NCBI RefSeq assembly: GCF_918797505.1
Contig: NC_092799.1
Location: 12,300,295 to 12,364,294 of the forward strand
Direction: 5' to 3'
DNA from: Bemisia tabaci
Lineage: Eukaryota > Arthropoda > Insecta > Hemiptera > Aleyrodidae
Length of the DNA: 64,000 nt
Shown: piece by piece, positions 31,155 to 41,742 of the stretch
Numbering within the stretch: position 1 is the first letter of the stretch
How the letters are laid out: every line of letters starts with the position of its first letter
Program-made: the position numbers and the translations under genes
Notes under the pieces: generated by a model
Database searches by the model: none
What the model was told of the DNA's origin: nothing
The model's input: only the letters and a program-made list of their open reading frames with translations

Positions 31155-33505
31155 CTCTCTCTCCACGCTCAAAATTAGGATTTTTAGCATAAGTAATCAC
31201 TGTAACTGTTGACCATTACTGGGTTAATCATCAATACACTGTTCGGGGTTGCTTTAAGATCGTCCGTGCTTTCGCGATTCATTATTAAAGTCATATACTT
31301 TCCGTTGAGTCTCGTGCCTGATGAAATTTTTCACGGAGCAAGAGGAATAACGAATTTCAAGCTTTTGAGTTGACTCTTATTCGCCCGTTTTGAGACCATT
31401 AGAAGACTGTGAAGTCAGTTGTGTAGTTTCAACTTCGGGGCACTTTTTTCAGTGCAATTTTCCTGCTCCAAACAGTTTTATGAAAATTTAAAAAACTAAA
31501 CGAATTTTCTTTGAGGTGGAAAAAATAAACTATCGTAGATTATGTTGGACGTCAAAACAGATCTACTCTAGGTCAAATGACTCGTTCATGGGAAATGAAC
31601 CAAAATGGCTCGAAATATTTGCAAGGACCATATTGTAAGTTGACTGTGACTACATTATATGAAAAATGAGGATTTATCTCTAAAAAACAATTCAGAAATC
31701 CTTGAATTCTAGTTCCAACCAGATAAAGGAAGCAGGGTTTTAAAATTATTATCATTATTAAATAAGTATGTACTCTGGTGCCTTGCAAAATGCACAGTAA
31801 TCTTAATAGTCTTACGACTGTATATATTCTCATGTTTCAACCTGCACTGACAATCTGCAGTCAACGATTCATACATTTTCGGTCCGCTCGCAAATAATTC
31901 CCTTGAATTTTGCAGAGTAAAATAATCGTAGCAAAACTTCTTGAACATATCCGATTGAAAATAATTTTACAGTTACGATTGAGTTTGAGGGTTTCCAATC
32001 CTTCTTGTTGCACTCTTTCTATGTAAAAAATTTTACCTAACAGTCTCTCAATTTTGAATTAGAAGTTCAGCCATTCTCCGGAAATAGCGGAGCAAATAGA
32101 ACGTAAAGCTGCCGCGAGAGAGATATTAATATTCACGAAAGTTTTTGGTCTTGATGCGCAATACAAACATTAAAACTTTAACGCGCTCGGAACTTTGAAA
32201 CTGAACTTAGTCTTCAGGTTAGATAACGGTCGATAGAATTACTTGCTCTGAAAAAATCTTCCAGAGTTCGATTACTGTGATAAATGTGGACTATTAAGAC
32301 ACTCTGAGTAGCTTATTTTTTCCTCTTTTGAGCTCATGCGCTTTACTTTTTCTTTATCGTTTTCCTCTATTTTATTCGTTGAACGGACGACGACGGGTAT
32401 TTGAATTCGATACGAAATCGGTTGATCGTGTCATGAAATCGCGTAGAAGCGGTCGAATTTGACGGACGACCATTGGATGGACAGAGCTGGTGAACAATAA
32501 GTCCATTCGTCCCACATTGATGAAGATTATGCTCTCCGGAACCTTAATATGGACAACTGCATCCATTATGATAATTTTAACCGTGGTTTCATTTACCTAT
32601 TCCAAATCTATGATGCATTTTTATAGACATTCAAACTTGTTTTAACCGAACTTGACAGCTTGAAAATTACTGAGGTGGTAAGCAAATTGGGCACTGACCT
32701 TTTTTAGGTCATCGCGGTGGTAGAACAATAAAACGCCCGCGTAACAATGGTGGGTAAAAGGATTTTCGATTTAAAAAGAAATAATTGAGAATTGGAAATC
32801 AAAAGTATTTTTCTTGGGTCCACCTTCGGAAATGAAGTAAAATCGCGTCAATTAAGAATGAATCCGCTGAAATAAATTGAAATTCAGGTACTTAAATCAG
32901 GTGCTTACTTCAGTAAGTTGACCAGTCGGCAGACTTATCGATGGTGAAAGTGCAAAAGTGCATATCTCGGAAAACACGATTTTCCAGGAGAGTACAAAAA
33001 AACTGTACATTCCTCTTTATTGTTAGGAGAAGGGTAATAATTCTTGAGGATAGCAAGAATAAGATGCTTTTTCAGACTTCATCAGCATTTTGAATAATTT
33101 CTCGAACTGTTGAACTAGGATGACTAAAGCAAGAAGACTTGAAAACCACAATCCGAACCGAGCGTTTGGACTCTCTTTTTTGAAATAAGACTTACAGAAA
33201 AAAAGAAATCTTGGAACGTGCAATAATGTTCTTTGGGCATTTTTCAAAATTACGGTTCGATTGAAGACTCCAAAATTCTGACCATCTCTAGTCAACATCG
33301 TTGTACACGGTCAGATACAATACAGAGGAGCGCCTTCAACCTACTATGTAATCTTAATGAAAAATTCTGATACCACCATTCTTGCGTCACTTCCGTCATT
33401 TTGCATACCCGGCCAATTGAAGGCAAGTCATTTACCCAGGCAACAGGGTACGGATTCCAGCGAAGTGATACGTATCTTTTAGGGAACAGAACCTTCCGGG
33501 AGAGC
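31155..33505. other. No recognisable gene; degraded repeats only
   Basis: Short ORFs at 32372-32566, 33023-33298 and 33292-33567 (all minus) match no family I know. The 32372 frame begins just after a cluster of stops and is the most coding-like, but it has no motif. 32935-32980 resembles a degraded A end (CTTATCGATGGTGAAAGTGC). Confidence 0.35.
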
Positions 33506-33512
33506 TTCATCT

Positions 33513-33660
33513 GATATCCAAGAAACCCAACTCCCAGGGGCTGCCCCCCTTCCCATTTCAGGAGCAAAACCCCCGACGGGGGCTGTCACACCTGACATCC
33601 GAGAGGCCCAACCCCCCGGGGGCTGCCCCCCTTGGAATCCAGGGAGACAAACCCCCCGTG
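33513..33660 (+). repeat. C-rich two-copy tandem repeat, 81-bp period
   Basis: GATATCCAAGAAACCCAACT with CCCAGGGGCTGCCCCCCTT at 33513 recurs as GACATCCGAGAGGCCCAACC with CCCGGGGGCTGCCCCCCTT at 33594. Self-complementary CCCCCGACGGGGG lies between. Confidence 0.85.
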
Positions 33661-33924
33661 CCCTTTTCGTTCACAGAATAAGAAGAGGAAACTCTCTCCT
33701 CGAATCAAGAATACAACCGCTTGAATCGACCAGCTTTCCGCTCAATATATATTCTTGCTACATGAGTATTTTTTTTATTTATTTTCGATATAATCATATC
33801 TTCTGCCTGATCCAAGATAAACGTGATACTCCGGCCGGAAGGTGACGAGTCCTGCTCGGATCAAAACTCACCTCATTCCTTGTGTTCTTTAAAAGAGTTC
33901 GCTCTGTACGCGCGTGAAACATGA

Positions 33925-34200
33925 CTCGGGGGGGGGGGGGGGGTCGTAAATGAGGGCAATGCCGCGGGGGATGCGATTCGGAGCAGACGGTGACGCGACG
34001 ATTGGGAAACATCTGACGGGGGGGGGGGGGGAGCGATGCAAGGGGGAGGGGGGGAGGGGGGGGATTGCGCCTGGAGGACGGGTCGGAAGTCGCCAATCGG
34101 GGGCGCACGTGGGACATGAGTCGTTTTCTGCGGCAACTTCCTGGCCCCCGCCCCCGCCACGCCCCCCCCCCCCCCACCACGTCCCCCCCCCCCCTCGGCC
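33925..34200. repeat. G-rich then C-rich low-complexity block
   Basis: Several G-runs of 8-18 bp (about 33928-34060) are followed by C-runs (about 34167-34195). The first and last blocks are roughly complementary, so strand-specific G-quadruplexes or a long imperfect hairpin could form. Apparent 128-166 codon ORFs here are proline/glycine translations of the runs. Confidence 0.85.
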
Positions 34201-34370
34201 CGGGGGCTTTTCTCGGAACGGAATCGTAACATCGTTAGGGAACGGTCACCACTCACCGCGTCGGGCGCCAGTTGAGGACGACGACGTCGAAAACCCTGCC
34301 TTCGGAGCGAATTCGCTCGAATGTGTTGTACTGACCCTGCTTCTATCCTCCTCGAGCAGTATCCATTATA

Positions 34371-34593
34371 CACTGGTAAAAAAAAAAACCTCTTGGTTCA
34401 AGAGTGCAGTTTCTTGTCGCCGGAGTGTTGCTTGAAACAAGAGTCTGGACTCTTGTTTCAAGCTGATTTTGAATTGAATCAATGCAAAATCCGCTTGAAA
34501 CAAGAGTTCAAGACTCTTAAATCCGGCGACAAGAAACTGCACTCTTAAGTCAATGCACCGCGGCATTGGTCCAAGAGGTTTTTTTTACCAGTG
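34371..34593. mobile_element. Family K fold-back MITE with TA duplication
   Basis: CACTGGTAAAAAAAA at the left faces TTTTTTTTACCAGTG at the right, flanked by TA on both sides. The interior pairs through AGAGTGCAGTTTCTTGTCGC / CGGCGACAAGAAACTGCACT and CTTGAAACAAGAGT. Short ends and a TA target fit Tc1/mariner-type MITEs. Confidence 0.9.
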
Positions 34594-34620
34594 TACTGCG
34601 CCGTCCTCGGCCAAAATATA

Positions 34621-34848
34621 CACTGGTAAAAAAAAGACTTTCGATCTAGAGTCCAGACTCTTGAAAACATCGACAAGAAAAAAGACTCTTGATTCAATCA
34701 GATTTAAGCTTAAATCAAAAGGATATCCGCTCAAATTAAGAGGCTGGGTTCTTGATTTAAGCTTAAATCTGATTGAATCGAGAGTATTTTTTCTTGTCGA
34801 TGTTGTTAAGAGTCTGAACTCTAGATCCAATGTGTTTTTTTTCCAGTG
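34621..34848. mobile_element. Family K fold-back MITE with TA duplication
   Basis: CACTGGTAAAAAAA / TTTTTTTTCCAGTG ends, flanked by TA. The arms pair through GATCTAGAGTCCAGACTCTT, CATCGACAAGAAAAAA and TTAAGCTTAAATC. It sits 27 bp from the previous K element and is close to 12895-13129. Confidence 0.92.
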
Positions 34849-34947
34849 TATGGGATAAAAAGATGCTCGCCACAACCAGTGACTGGTAAAAAGTGCTGTG
34901 GTAGTTATGATAACCACCGTGAGCGATGAAGCAGTCGACTTCGGTTG

Positions 34948-35450
34948 ATGGAGATGTTGTATGTGTGAGGAATTTGCGATTTGATTGTTGATTTTTGTGT
35001 AGAAGTTCGCGAGAAACACGATGGTGCCACTGGTTTTGTCTGAAATCAACTCCCAAGCTCCAAAAAAGCTCTCAAGTTGAGGACAAAATGGAGGGGACCC
35101 ACGCTATCCTGAGAGTCCACCTCAACATCAAGACAAACTCTCCATGCAAAGATAGGGAGGAAATACATTAGCAGGGTTGCCGTGTTTTCAGTTTCAGAGT
35201 CCCCAAATAAAGTGGCAGCCCTGTCAATGTGTTTGCTCCCTATCTTTGCATGGAGAGTTTGTCTTGATGCAGAGGTGGACTCTCAGAATAGCGTGAGATA
35301 TCCCCTCCATTTTGGCCTCAAATTGAGAGCTTTTTTTGAGCTTGGGTGTTGATTGCAGAAAAAACCAGTGGCACCATCGTGTTTCTCGCGAACTTTTGAA
35401 TAAGGATCAACAGTCTAGTCGCAAATTCCTCACACATGCAACATCTCCAT
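34948..35450. repeat. 500-bp fold-back, ~225-bp arms
   Basis: Outer pair ATGGAGATGTTG / ACATCTCCAT and GTGTGAGGAATTTGCGA / TCGCAAATTCCTCACAC; middle pair GTTCGCGAGAAACACGATGG / CCATCGTGTTTCTCGCGAAC; inner pair ACAAACTCTCCATGCAAAGA / TCTTTGCATGGAGAGTTTGT. The loop is near 35187-35211. The two arms differ at scattered sites. Confidence 0.93.
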
Positions 35451-35563
35451 TCCACGCCAAATAAGTTTATGAACTTTTGGACTGCGCCAATAGATCGTCT
35501 GACGTCAGTTTCGCAAGAGGCAAGATGGCGGATCTTTTGTCGCGGTCGAAAAGTGCGCCGACT

Positions 35564-35826
35564 TAATTGGACCGAGTTTAACAGAAAGGAACCAAGCCAC
35601 ATCAGCTATTGCCAAATTTAATGAGGCAATTTACTTTTTTACAAAAGAAGGTTTGTGCATATTCCTTTGAAAATTTCAGGGAATTTGCTTCGTTTTATGC
35701 AGAAAATTCACTGACATTTTCACAAAAATCCGCACAACCGTTTTCATGGAAAAAATTAAAATGCCTAGTTAAATTTGGCAATAGCTGATGTGGCTTGGTT
35801 ACTTTCTGCTCAATGCGGTCCAATTG
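35564..35826. mobile_element. Family F MITE, intact copy
   Basis: AATTGGACCGAGTTTAACAG, AAAGGAACCAAGCCACATCA, GCTATTGCCAAATTTAA at the left and the inverse at the right (ATTTGGCAATAGCTGATGTG, CTTGGTTACTTTCTG, GCGGTCCAATT). It is about 260 bp long. Confidence 0.88.
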
Positions 35827-36384
35827 GCACGGACTTTATGGCACAGATTAATCAGGAGAACCGCTTTATTGCGACAAATGTACTTGACAAGTAAAAGAAA
35901 AGAAGGAAAAACACATCCCCTTAATTGGGAAAGAATTTCGGTTGATAGGGCCAATTTTCCGCCGGAGAACCGTTCAAATTACTTCAAAATCACATGCGTA
36001 TGCAGAACCTGAACAGTAAAAAACGAAGATTCTGGCGACGACAAACCACCAGCTCCACGTGTTATATTGGCTATGCAAAAAAATATGTTGAATGATTTGA
36101 AAGATTCTTTATCCAAGACGAATATAATGAAGCTCCAACGTCAAATCTTGTTTCAAAATGTATCGCTCCACCGGCATAAAGGCGTATCTTCTTTGTCGCA
36201 TGGGCCCTAGAAAGCATGGATTTATGTGTAAAATAAGGCTCATGTGAACATTGAGATTCGCCTTTATACCAGAGGGGCGACAAATTGACAATTTTCTCCC
36301 TGTATCTGATGATTTGAGGGAAACCTCAAAGGGACATCTGCTGAGTCGGGAAAAATTTGCCCTCGGACGGATATGCCTCGTGCC

Positions 36385-36463
36385 GGTTGCAGCAACAACT
36401 GCCACTATGGTTGCAACAACAACTGCCACTATGGTTGCAGCAATAACTGCCACTTAGGTTGTT
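36385..36463 (+). repeat. 24-bp minisatellite, 3.3 copies, encodes CNNNCHYG-type peptide
   Basis: GGTTGCAGCAACAACTGCCA plus CTAT is repeated at 36385, 36409 and 36433. A multiple of three, it reads as GCSNNCHYGCNNNCHYG in the frame opened at 36373. Whether it is coding is unknown: the frame is only 65 codons and soon runs into the adjacent TIR element. Confidence 0.88.
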
Positions 36464-36805
36464 GTAACAACCGGAGCCCAGTTAGACAAAAAATATTTTT
36501 AAGAAATTTTAAAAATATTAAATTAATATTTTCACAAAATATTTTTAAAAACTTTTTATATTATTTTTAAAATCTACTCATGTTAACCTCAGTTAATTTG
36601 AAAAATATTTTTTGAATATTTTCAAAATATTTCTTGAATTTTTTCAAAGTATTGTAAGAATATTTTAAAAATATTGCACAAGTATTGCATCCTAGAGTGC
36701 GCGCTCTCTAGGTGATTTGTTTGGTACTAATGTTCTTCCGAACGTGCAGATGCGTTGCTACCAGGTGGTGGATCATCGTAGAGTTGTGACTTACTTTAAA
36801 ATCCG

Positions 36806-36892
36806 CGCCGTCCTAGTCGGGATTAGAACCCACGCCTCGGGATGGAGTTGCAATCCGTAGTCCAGTACTTTACCACCAGACCAGCCAGGCTT
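36806..36892 (-). other. tRNA-derived SINE-like head
   Basis: On the minus strand an A-box TGGTCTGGTGG and a B-box GGTTCTAATCC are 42 nt apart, within CTGGCTGGTCTGGTGGTAAA ... GAGGCGTGGGTTCTAATCCC. The spacing and boxes are tRNA-like, but a clean anticodon stem is absent. Confidence 0.6.
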
Positions 36893-36989
36893 CCTACAGA
36901 TGGGCCCCTAAATTCAATCTCTTAACTATCGCAGGCCTCTGAGTCCGTAATATGTTTGTTTATTGACGGATTCTTATGATATTTTACCA

Positions 36990-37200
36990 GACTTTATTAT
37001 TTATTATTTTTTTTATTGTTTTTTATTTCATCATGTAATTTTTTCATTCTCATTTTTTTAACTCTCTCTCATTTTTTTTTTAACTATCTCTTCTTTTTAA
37101 GTATCATTTTTTTTTTAATTCATTCTTTTTTTTTAACTCTCATTTTTTTTTAACTTTCTCTTTTTTTTATTTTTTTTTTATTTTTTTTTTTTTTAAACCA
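36990..37200. repeat. T-rich low-complexity tract
   Basis: T-runs are broken by TAACTCTC/TAACTATCTC-like spacers at about 30-40 bp intervals. Confidence 0.85.
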
Positions 37201-37520
37201 AATTAACGTTTTTTATAATTGCGTCTTTTTCCAGTTTTAATTATTTGGGCCTTTTTCTAGTTTGAATTTATGTCGATGTATTTATGTTTATGGGCCGCCG
37301 TATGGGTAAAAATGCGACAACATTTCAACAAGACCGAGAAAATATTTTCTCTCCGAGAATTTTTTTTCCCCCAACGAGAAAATATTCTTGCTTGAGAATT
37401 TTTTTATCTTCGCGAGATAATAATTTTGCTACCCTCGGGAGAATATTTACTTTAACGAGATAATACTTTCTGCGCCGACAATTTTTTTCGTCGCGGAGAG
37501 AGAAAAAAAATGAATATAAA

Positions 37521-38137
37521 TGGGCCTGTTGCAAACTTTTGCTAGAGCAAAAATAAGAGTTGTTTCTTATAGATAATGCCTCAAAAATCACGATGAGCGC
37601 ATCGGCAAAGTCTGAAATGCACTCATAACTTCACAATCTGCGTAAGAAATTTGCGTTTTTTTAAGCTTCCCGCTTCAAAAACGATACTACGGCATAGGTG
37701 AACATTTTGTTAGAGGAGTCGCTCCATCGTCGGCGATATTCATCATGGCCGACGCTTGCACGCAGTTCCGCGCGTAATTCAAGGAGAGTTCAAGGTCAAT
37801 CAATTCGGGCGTGGAAAATATGAACGTTAACACACCGATTGTTATCTGGTCTAATCCAGTTCAGGTGTTATCTCGTCCCATCAAACGTGTTTTGGCGGAT
37901 TGGCGTCGGCTATGATGATTATTGCCGACAATGGAACGACTCCTCTTACAAAATGTTCACCTGTGCCGTAGTATCGTTTTTGAAGCGGGAAGCTCAAAAA
38001 ACCGCAAATTTCTTACGCAGTTTGTGAAGTTATGAGTGCATTTCAGAGTTTGCCGATGCGCTCATCGTGATTTTTGAGGCATTATCTATAAGAAACAACT
38101 CTTAGTTTTGCTCTAGCAAAAGTTTGCAACAGGCCCA
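37521..38137. mobile_element. Inner TIR element, ~200-bp TIRs
   Basis: TGGGCCTGTTGCAAACTTTT, GCTAGAGCAAAA, AAGAGTTGTTTCTTATAGAT, ATCACGATGAGCGCATCGGC, GAACATTTTGT and GAGGAGTCG are all present inverted in the right half. The unique centre is only about 210 bp (37730-37940) and has no coding signature. Confidence 0.92.
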
Positions 38138-38247
38138 TTCACGCCTCCGTTCCTGCGTTGCCCGACTGTACAATTAGGAGGCAGCAACGTTTTTGGAATG
38201 GTCATAGTAGAGTACCTTTATAGCGAGAGGCGAGAGGCGAGAGTATA

Positions 38248-38394
38248 GACGCTATTAGTGGCGACGTCATCATAGGGATTCTCCATTATATCGAATTGGA
38301 TCCAAACAATAACATTGGCATAACCTCTTTCAATGCTACCAATGTGAAAAAATCGATAGATATCGCTTTCCTGTGACGTTGCACTAATAGCGTC
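38248..38394. mobile_element. Small MITE, AGACGCTATTAGTG ends
   Basis: AGACGCTATTAGTGGCGACG at the left and GACGTTGCACTAATAGCGTC at the right are inverted. Confidence 0.78.
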
Positions 38395-39499
38395 TGAGCT
38401 TAGGCTTAGGGCCCAAAAGTGCAGCCACCCTTCTGAGCAACTTCTAACACACGAAATTTCACTGCCAGCCTACAGATTTCAATTCTAACCAAGATGGCCA
38501 AGAATGTACATAAATGAGCGTTCTTTCGCAAAAATGAGTAAAATTATGCAAAAAGTAAGCCAATCACATATCATGGGGCTCCTGGAGACTTGCCTCGCTC
38601 CGCCAGTGCTAAACCATGGCTAAACCGAGCCGAACGCACGGTCTACGTGATGCAATGTCTTTCCGGTGTACTATCCATTTCAAGAAAGTCGCCTATTTCT
38701 TTTTAGCAGCTTTTAGTACAGGCTGGCAACGTAGTGACGGTGGCTTGAGTGCATAATTTCTCTCTAAACTCGGAAGAAAAATTATCAAGGCAAAAAATAT
38801 TGCCTCAATAAAAAAAATTCTCGCGGCAAAAAAAAATAAATTCTCAAGAAAAAAAAGTTTTCTCGTTGGGGGAAAAAAAAATTCTCAGAGAGAAAATATT
38901 TTCTCAGTCTTGTTGAATGTTGTCGCATTTTTACCCATACGGCGGCCCATAATGTTATTTATTTATTGTTATTATTTCTTTTTTTTCTTATAATTTTTAT
39001 AATATTAATTCAAACATTTTAAAAAAATGTAATATTTTAAAAATATTATGAAATATTATTTTTAAAATATTAAAAAAAATAATTATGATATATTTTAACA
39101 ATATTATAAAATATTATTTTAAAAATGTTTACTTTTTATATTTTTAAAGTATTTTTGGAATATTTTAAAAATATTATAAGATATTATTTTTAAAACGTTT
39201 ACTTTTAATATTTTTAAAATATTTTTAAAACATTTTAAAAATATATTTTATAATATTTTTAAAATGTTTACATTTTATATTTTAAAAATATTCCACAAAT
39301 ATTTCAAAAATATGTCATATTTTATATTTTAAAAGTATTTTGAAAAATACTTTTGGAATACTTTTAAAACATTCTTGAAATATTTTAAAAATATAAAGAA
39401 GAAAATATTTTCTGTAAATATTTTTGAAATAAGGTGCATATTTTTAAAATATTTTAAAAATATTGCTGTCTAACTGGGAGAACTACCATTGAGGCGCAC

Positions 39500-40030
39500 A
39501 TCTCTTCCATTGAATGGGTTTTATGTTGTATCAAAGATACATTACGGAGGATTTCCCTGTTTCTGAAACGACGTATCAATCCAATTCCATCACAACGTAA
39601 AAAATATCCTGTGCCCGCTACACCAACATATTTTAAATACGTGTCTGAAACACGCAGTATCGACGGAATCCTGCAAAAAACTTTTCTGACGGACGATTGT
39701 TAATGTCCGCAACTGGGAATTGAAAAATACGCAAAGTTGAGCGCTCGATGGTGGAATCGCCGATTACAAACCGTTCGATCGGGGGGAGGGCGGATGGGGG
39801 GGGGGGGTTAAAACGGAAGCCACGAATCCCATTAAAAATACCTGATCGCCGCGGACCAAGATGAAACAAAGCCCCCGCAAAACGAATGCTCAATGAGCAT
39901 CGCTAAACGGTCAAACGCAAAAAGAGCGTATTTATATTTGACCGCCAGCGATAGCGGGGAGATGAAAGCGCTGCTCGGAGCGAGCGGCGCACACCCTGTT
40001 ACTCCACTTCCAGACCTGGCTAATATTTTT
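39500..40030. other. No recognised gene
   Basis: Moderate GC with a G-run near 39797. Open frames of 60-90 codons exist on both strands without a recognisable domain. Confidence 0.35.
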
Positions 40031-40035
40031 GTCCA

Positions 40036-40481
40036 TGGCTACGCTGCAACGAACTACACCTCTAGAATGGCCGCGAGATAGCAAACCTGCGGAACGCGCA
40101 TGGGCCGGTTTTTGAAAGCTGGAGGGGGGTGGGAGCCCAAGTATAGAGCTAACCTCAATCTCCATTTCTGCTGCGTCTTGCCCATAAGGATTACATGTGA
40201 AAATTTCAACCTTTGTAAACTTTCATTTTTTTGAGGTTTGCTTTCCATGTTCCTATTTTTTGAGTAAAGGAAACCATTAGAGGTGCGATTTTTATGCAAT
40301 CTTTTCATTGCTATCACTTTATTCAAAAATATTCGGCATAACTTGGGCAGCGTCTGACATGGGTTTAGATGGCAGCCTGCTGTGTGAGCCCAAGTAAACC
40401 TAACCTATATCAACTTCAAAACGTAACGGGTCTCTAACACTGGTCAGCCATTCTAGAGGTGTAGTTCGTTGCTACGCTGCC
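40036..40481. repeat. ~38-bp inverted repeats 370 bp apart
   Basis: CTACGCTGCAACGAACTACA, CCTCTAGAATGGC at 40038-40072 is inverted at 40447-40480 (GCCATTCTAGAGGTGTAGTT, CGTTGCTACGCTGCC). The right arm runs directly into the target duplication of the following G element. Confidence 0.8.
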
Positions 40482-40586
40482 TAGAGTCCCTTTATACTGA
40501 GAGTTAAGACAATGTGAATCCATTTCTGATTGGTTATCGTATTTTAGGCTTCCGGAAGTTAACGCTAGAATTCGCCCAATGATAAA

Positions 40587-40726
40587 TGGACTGCATTTTG
40601 CAATTTGGAACTATAAATTTTAGTCCAGTTTAAAAACAACGTACATGCTATTAGTTTCCATATGCACAAAAGTGTTTTTTTCAGATGAGCCAGACTTTAT
40701 AGTTCCAAATTGCAAAATGCAGTCCA
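40587..40726. mobile_element. Small MITE with TGGACTGCATTTTGCAATTT ends
   Basis: TGGACTGCATTTTGCAATTT plus GGAACTATAAA at the left and its inverse ending GCAAAATGCAGTCCA at the right, 140 bp. It shares its first 16 bp with 11326-11583. Related fragments (TTGCAAAATGG, CCCAATTGCAAAATG) occur at 960-1035. Confidence 0.85.
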
Positions 40727-40869
40727 AATGATGATCAACGAGTTATAAGTAATTGATTTAGCTTTATCATTCTTTTTCTAATTGCACCATTAATAAACTC
40801 GTTTATTCATCGGACCTCATTAGAAACTGTGAGAGACATGCATATTGCACAAGCCAAATACCTCGGTGG

Positions 40870-41160
40870 CACTTTGCAGCGCGGCCGGGAACCAGCGTGA
40901 CACACGAACAGGCGCCTACAAACCTAACAGGGATACTTCACGCATTGCGCAATGCGTGAAGTATCCCTGTTAGGTTTGAAGGCGCTAGCGCTCGTTACGT
41001 GCTGGCAGCACGCGGCGTGGTGCGCGGTGCTGAAAAACCAAGTAAAGTGAAAAGGCATTCAATTTTTGCGTATGCAACACGGACATCGGCAAAGCTCGAA
41101 TAGTTGTAAAGGCGTTATTACCGATGTCGTCTTGCATGTGCATCTGCTCGTTAATATACT
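40870..41160 (+). repeat. H hairpin (40911-40986) joined to a D unit
   Basis: The hairpin GGCGCCTACAAACCTAACAG...GGTTTGAAGGCGC is followed by the GC-rich GTTACGTGCTGGCAGCACGC and CTGAAAAACCAAGTAA, then GCATTCAATTTTTGCGTATG, CAACACGGACATCGGCAAAG and GGCGTTATTACCGATGTCG. This is the clearest evidence that H and D belong to one larger repeat. Confidence 0.85.
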
Positions 41161-41491
41161 AATTAAGAGTAGATTTCCTTTATACTGAGAGTTTAGAGAA
41201 TGCGAATCCATTTCTGATTGGTGTCCTTATTTTAGGCCTTCATAGTGTCATAAACGGGAATAAAGATTACATTTTCACCAATTGCAAAGATTGATAATAT
41301 CTGGAATGGACAGAGGAATTACGGGTTCGACAAGGAACAAACAGAATGAGAGAAGGAATGGAGAAATGAATTTGAGAATGAGCCGATCAAAGATTACGAA
41401 AAACATTCGATTTGTGTAATCCTTATTCCCGTTTGTGACTCTATGCGGGGGGGGGGGGGTGTCTTAACTCTCAGTATATAGGGACTCTAAT

Positions 41492-41742
41492 GCTGCCTAG
41501 CTGGGGAGAAATGTCGTAAGAACATTTGATAGTTACCAAATTTTCGTCGATAAAATTAATTTTTGAGAAGATTTAAGAGTATTTTTCCTTGAAATTTTCA
41601 TGTACGTAGATTGAATTGAAAATTGAATTCTGTAAAAACTTAGGAGAAAAATACCCATCTATTTTTATCAAGTTCACATTTTTATCGAAGATAATTTTGC
41701 AACACCTGAAGCTCATACGACGTTTTTACTTAGCACAGCAGT
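41492..41742. mobile_element. Family C MITE, diverged
   Basis: GCTGCCTAGCTGGGGAGAAA, ATAGTTACCAAATTTTCG at the left; TTTTGCAACACCTGAAGCTC, ATACGACGTTTTTACTTAGC, ACAGCAGT at the right. Its left tip doubles as the target duplication of the upstream G element. Confidence 0.75.

Larger units (their letters stand above)
37291..38950. mobile_element. Middle TIR element of a three-level nest
   Basis: TGGGCCGCCGTATGGGTAAA, AATGCGACAACATT at 37291 and the inverse ending at 38950. The arms continue as GAGAAAATATT, CTCGTTGGGGG and GAGAAT motifs. The interior holds the 37521-38137 element and a small MITE at 38248-38394. Confidence 0.82.
36477..39478. mobile_element. Outer 3.0-kb TIR element with AAATATTTTT-iterated arms
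   Basis: CCCAGTTAGACA at 36477 faces TGTCTAACTGGG ending near 39478. Both ends continue into AAATATTTTTAAAATATT-type repeats (36490-36670 and 38990-39470). It contains the tRNA-like segment at 36806-36892, T-rich tracts and the nested element at 37291-38950. No transposase frame was seen. Confidence 0.75.
40482..41489. mobile_element. Composite family G element carrying other repeats, 8-bp duplication
   Basis: The left terminus TAGAGTCCCTTTATACTGAG at 40482 and the right terminus CTCAGTATATAGGGACTCTA ending 41489 are flanked by ACGCTGCC and ATGCTGCC (7 of 8 match). Inside, a second left end (TTTCCTTTATACTGAGAGTT near 41175) begins a G body like 21894-22194, inverted relative to it. Between the two left ends lie a MITE (40587-40726), an H hairpin and a D unit. 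Confidence 0.75.

Noticed and set aside
33794..34435. Overlapping 128-, 161- and 166-codon ORFs on both strands
   Set aside because: They are translations of G- and C-homopolymer blocks (poly-Gly/Pro), open on several frames at once.
36806..36892. Functional tRNA gene
   Set aside because: A and B boxes are present but no clean acceptor or anticodon stem, and the flank is inside a nested transposon.
36477..39478. Autonomous transposon with transposase between the TIRs
   Set aside because: No frame over about 90 codons and no DDE-type motif in the unique parts.
40388..40410. Telomeric TTAGG-type repeat (CCTAACCTA)
   Set aside because: Fewer than two full units; chance occurrence.
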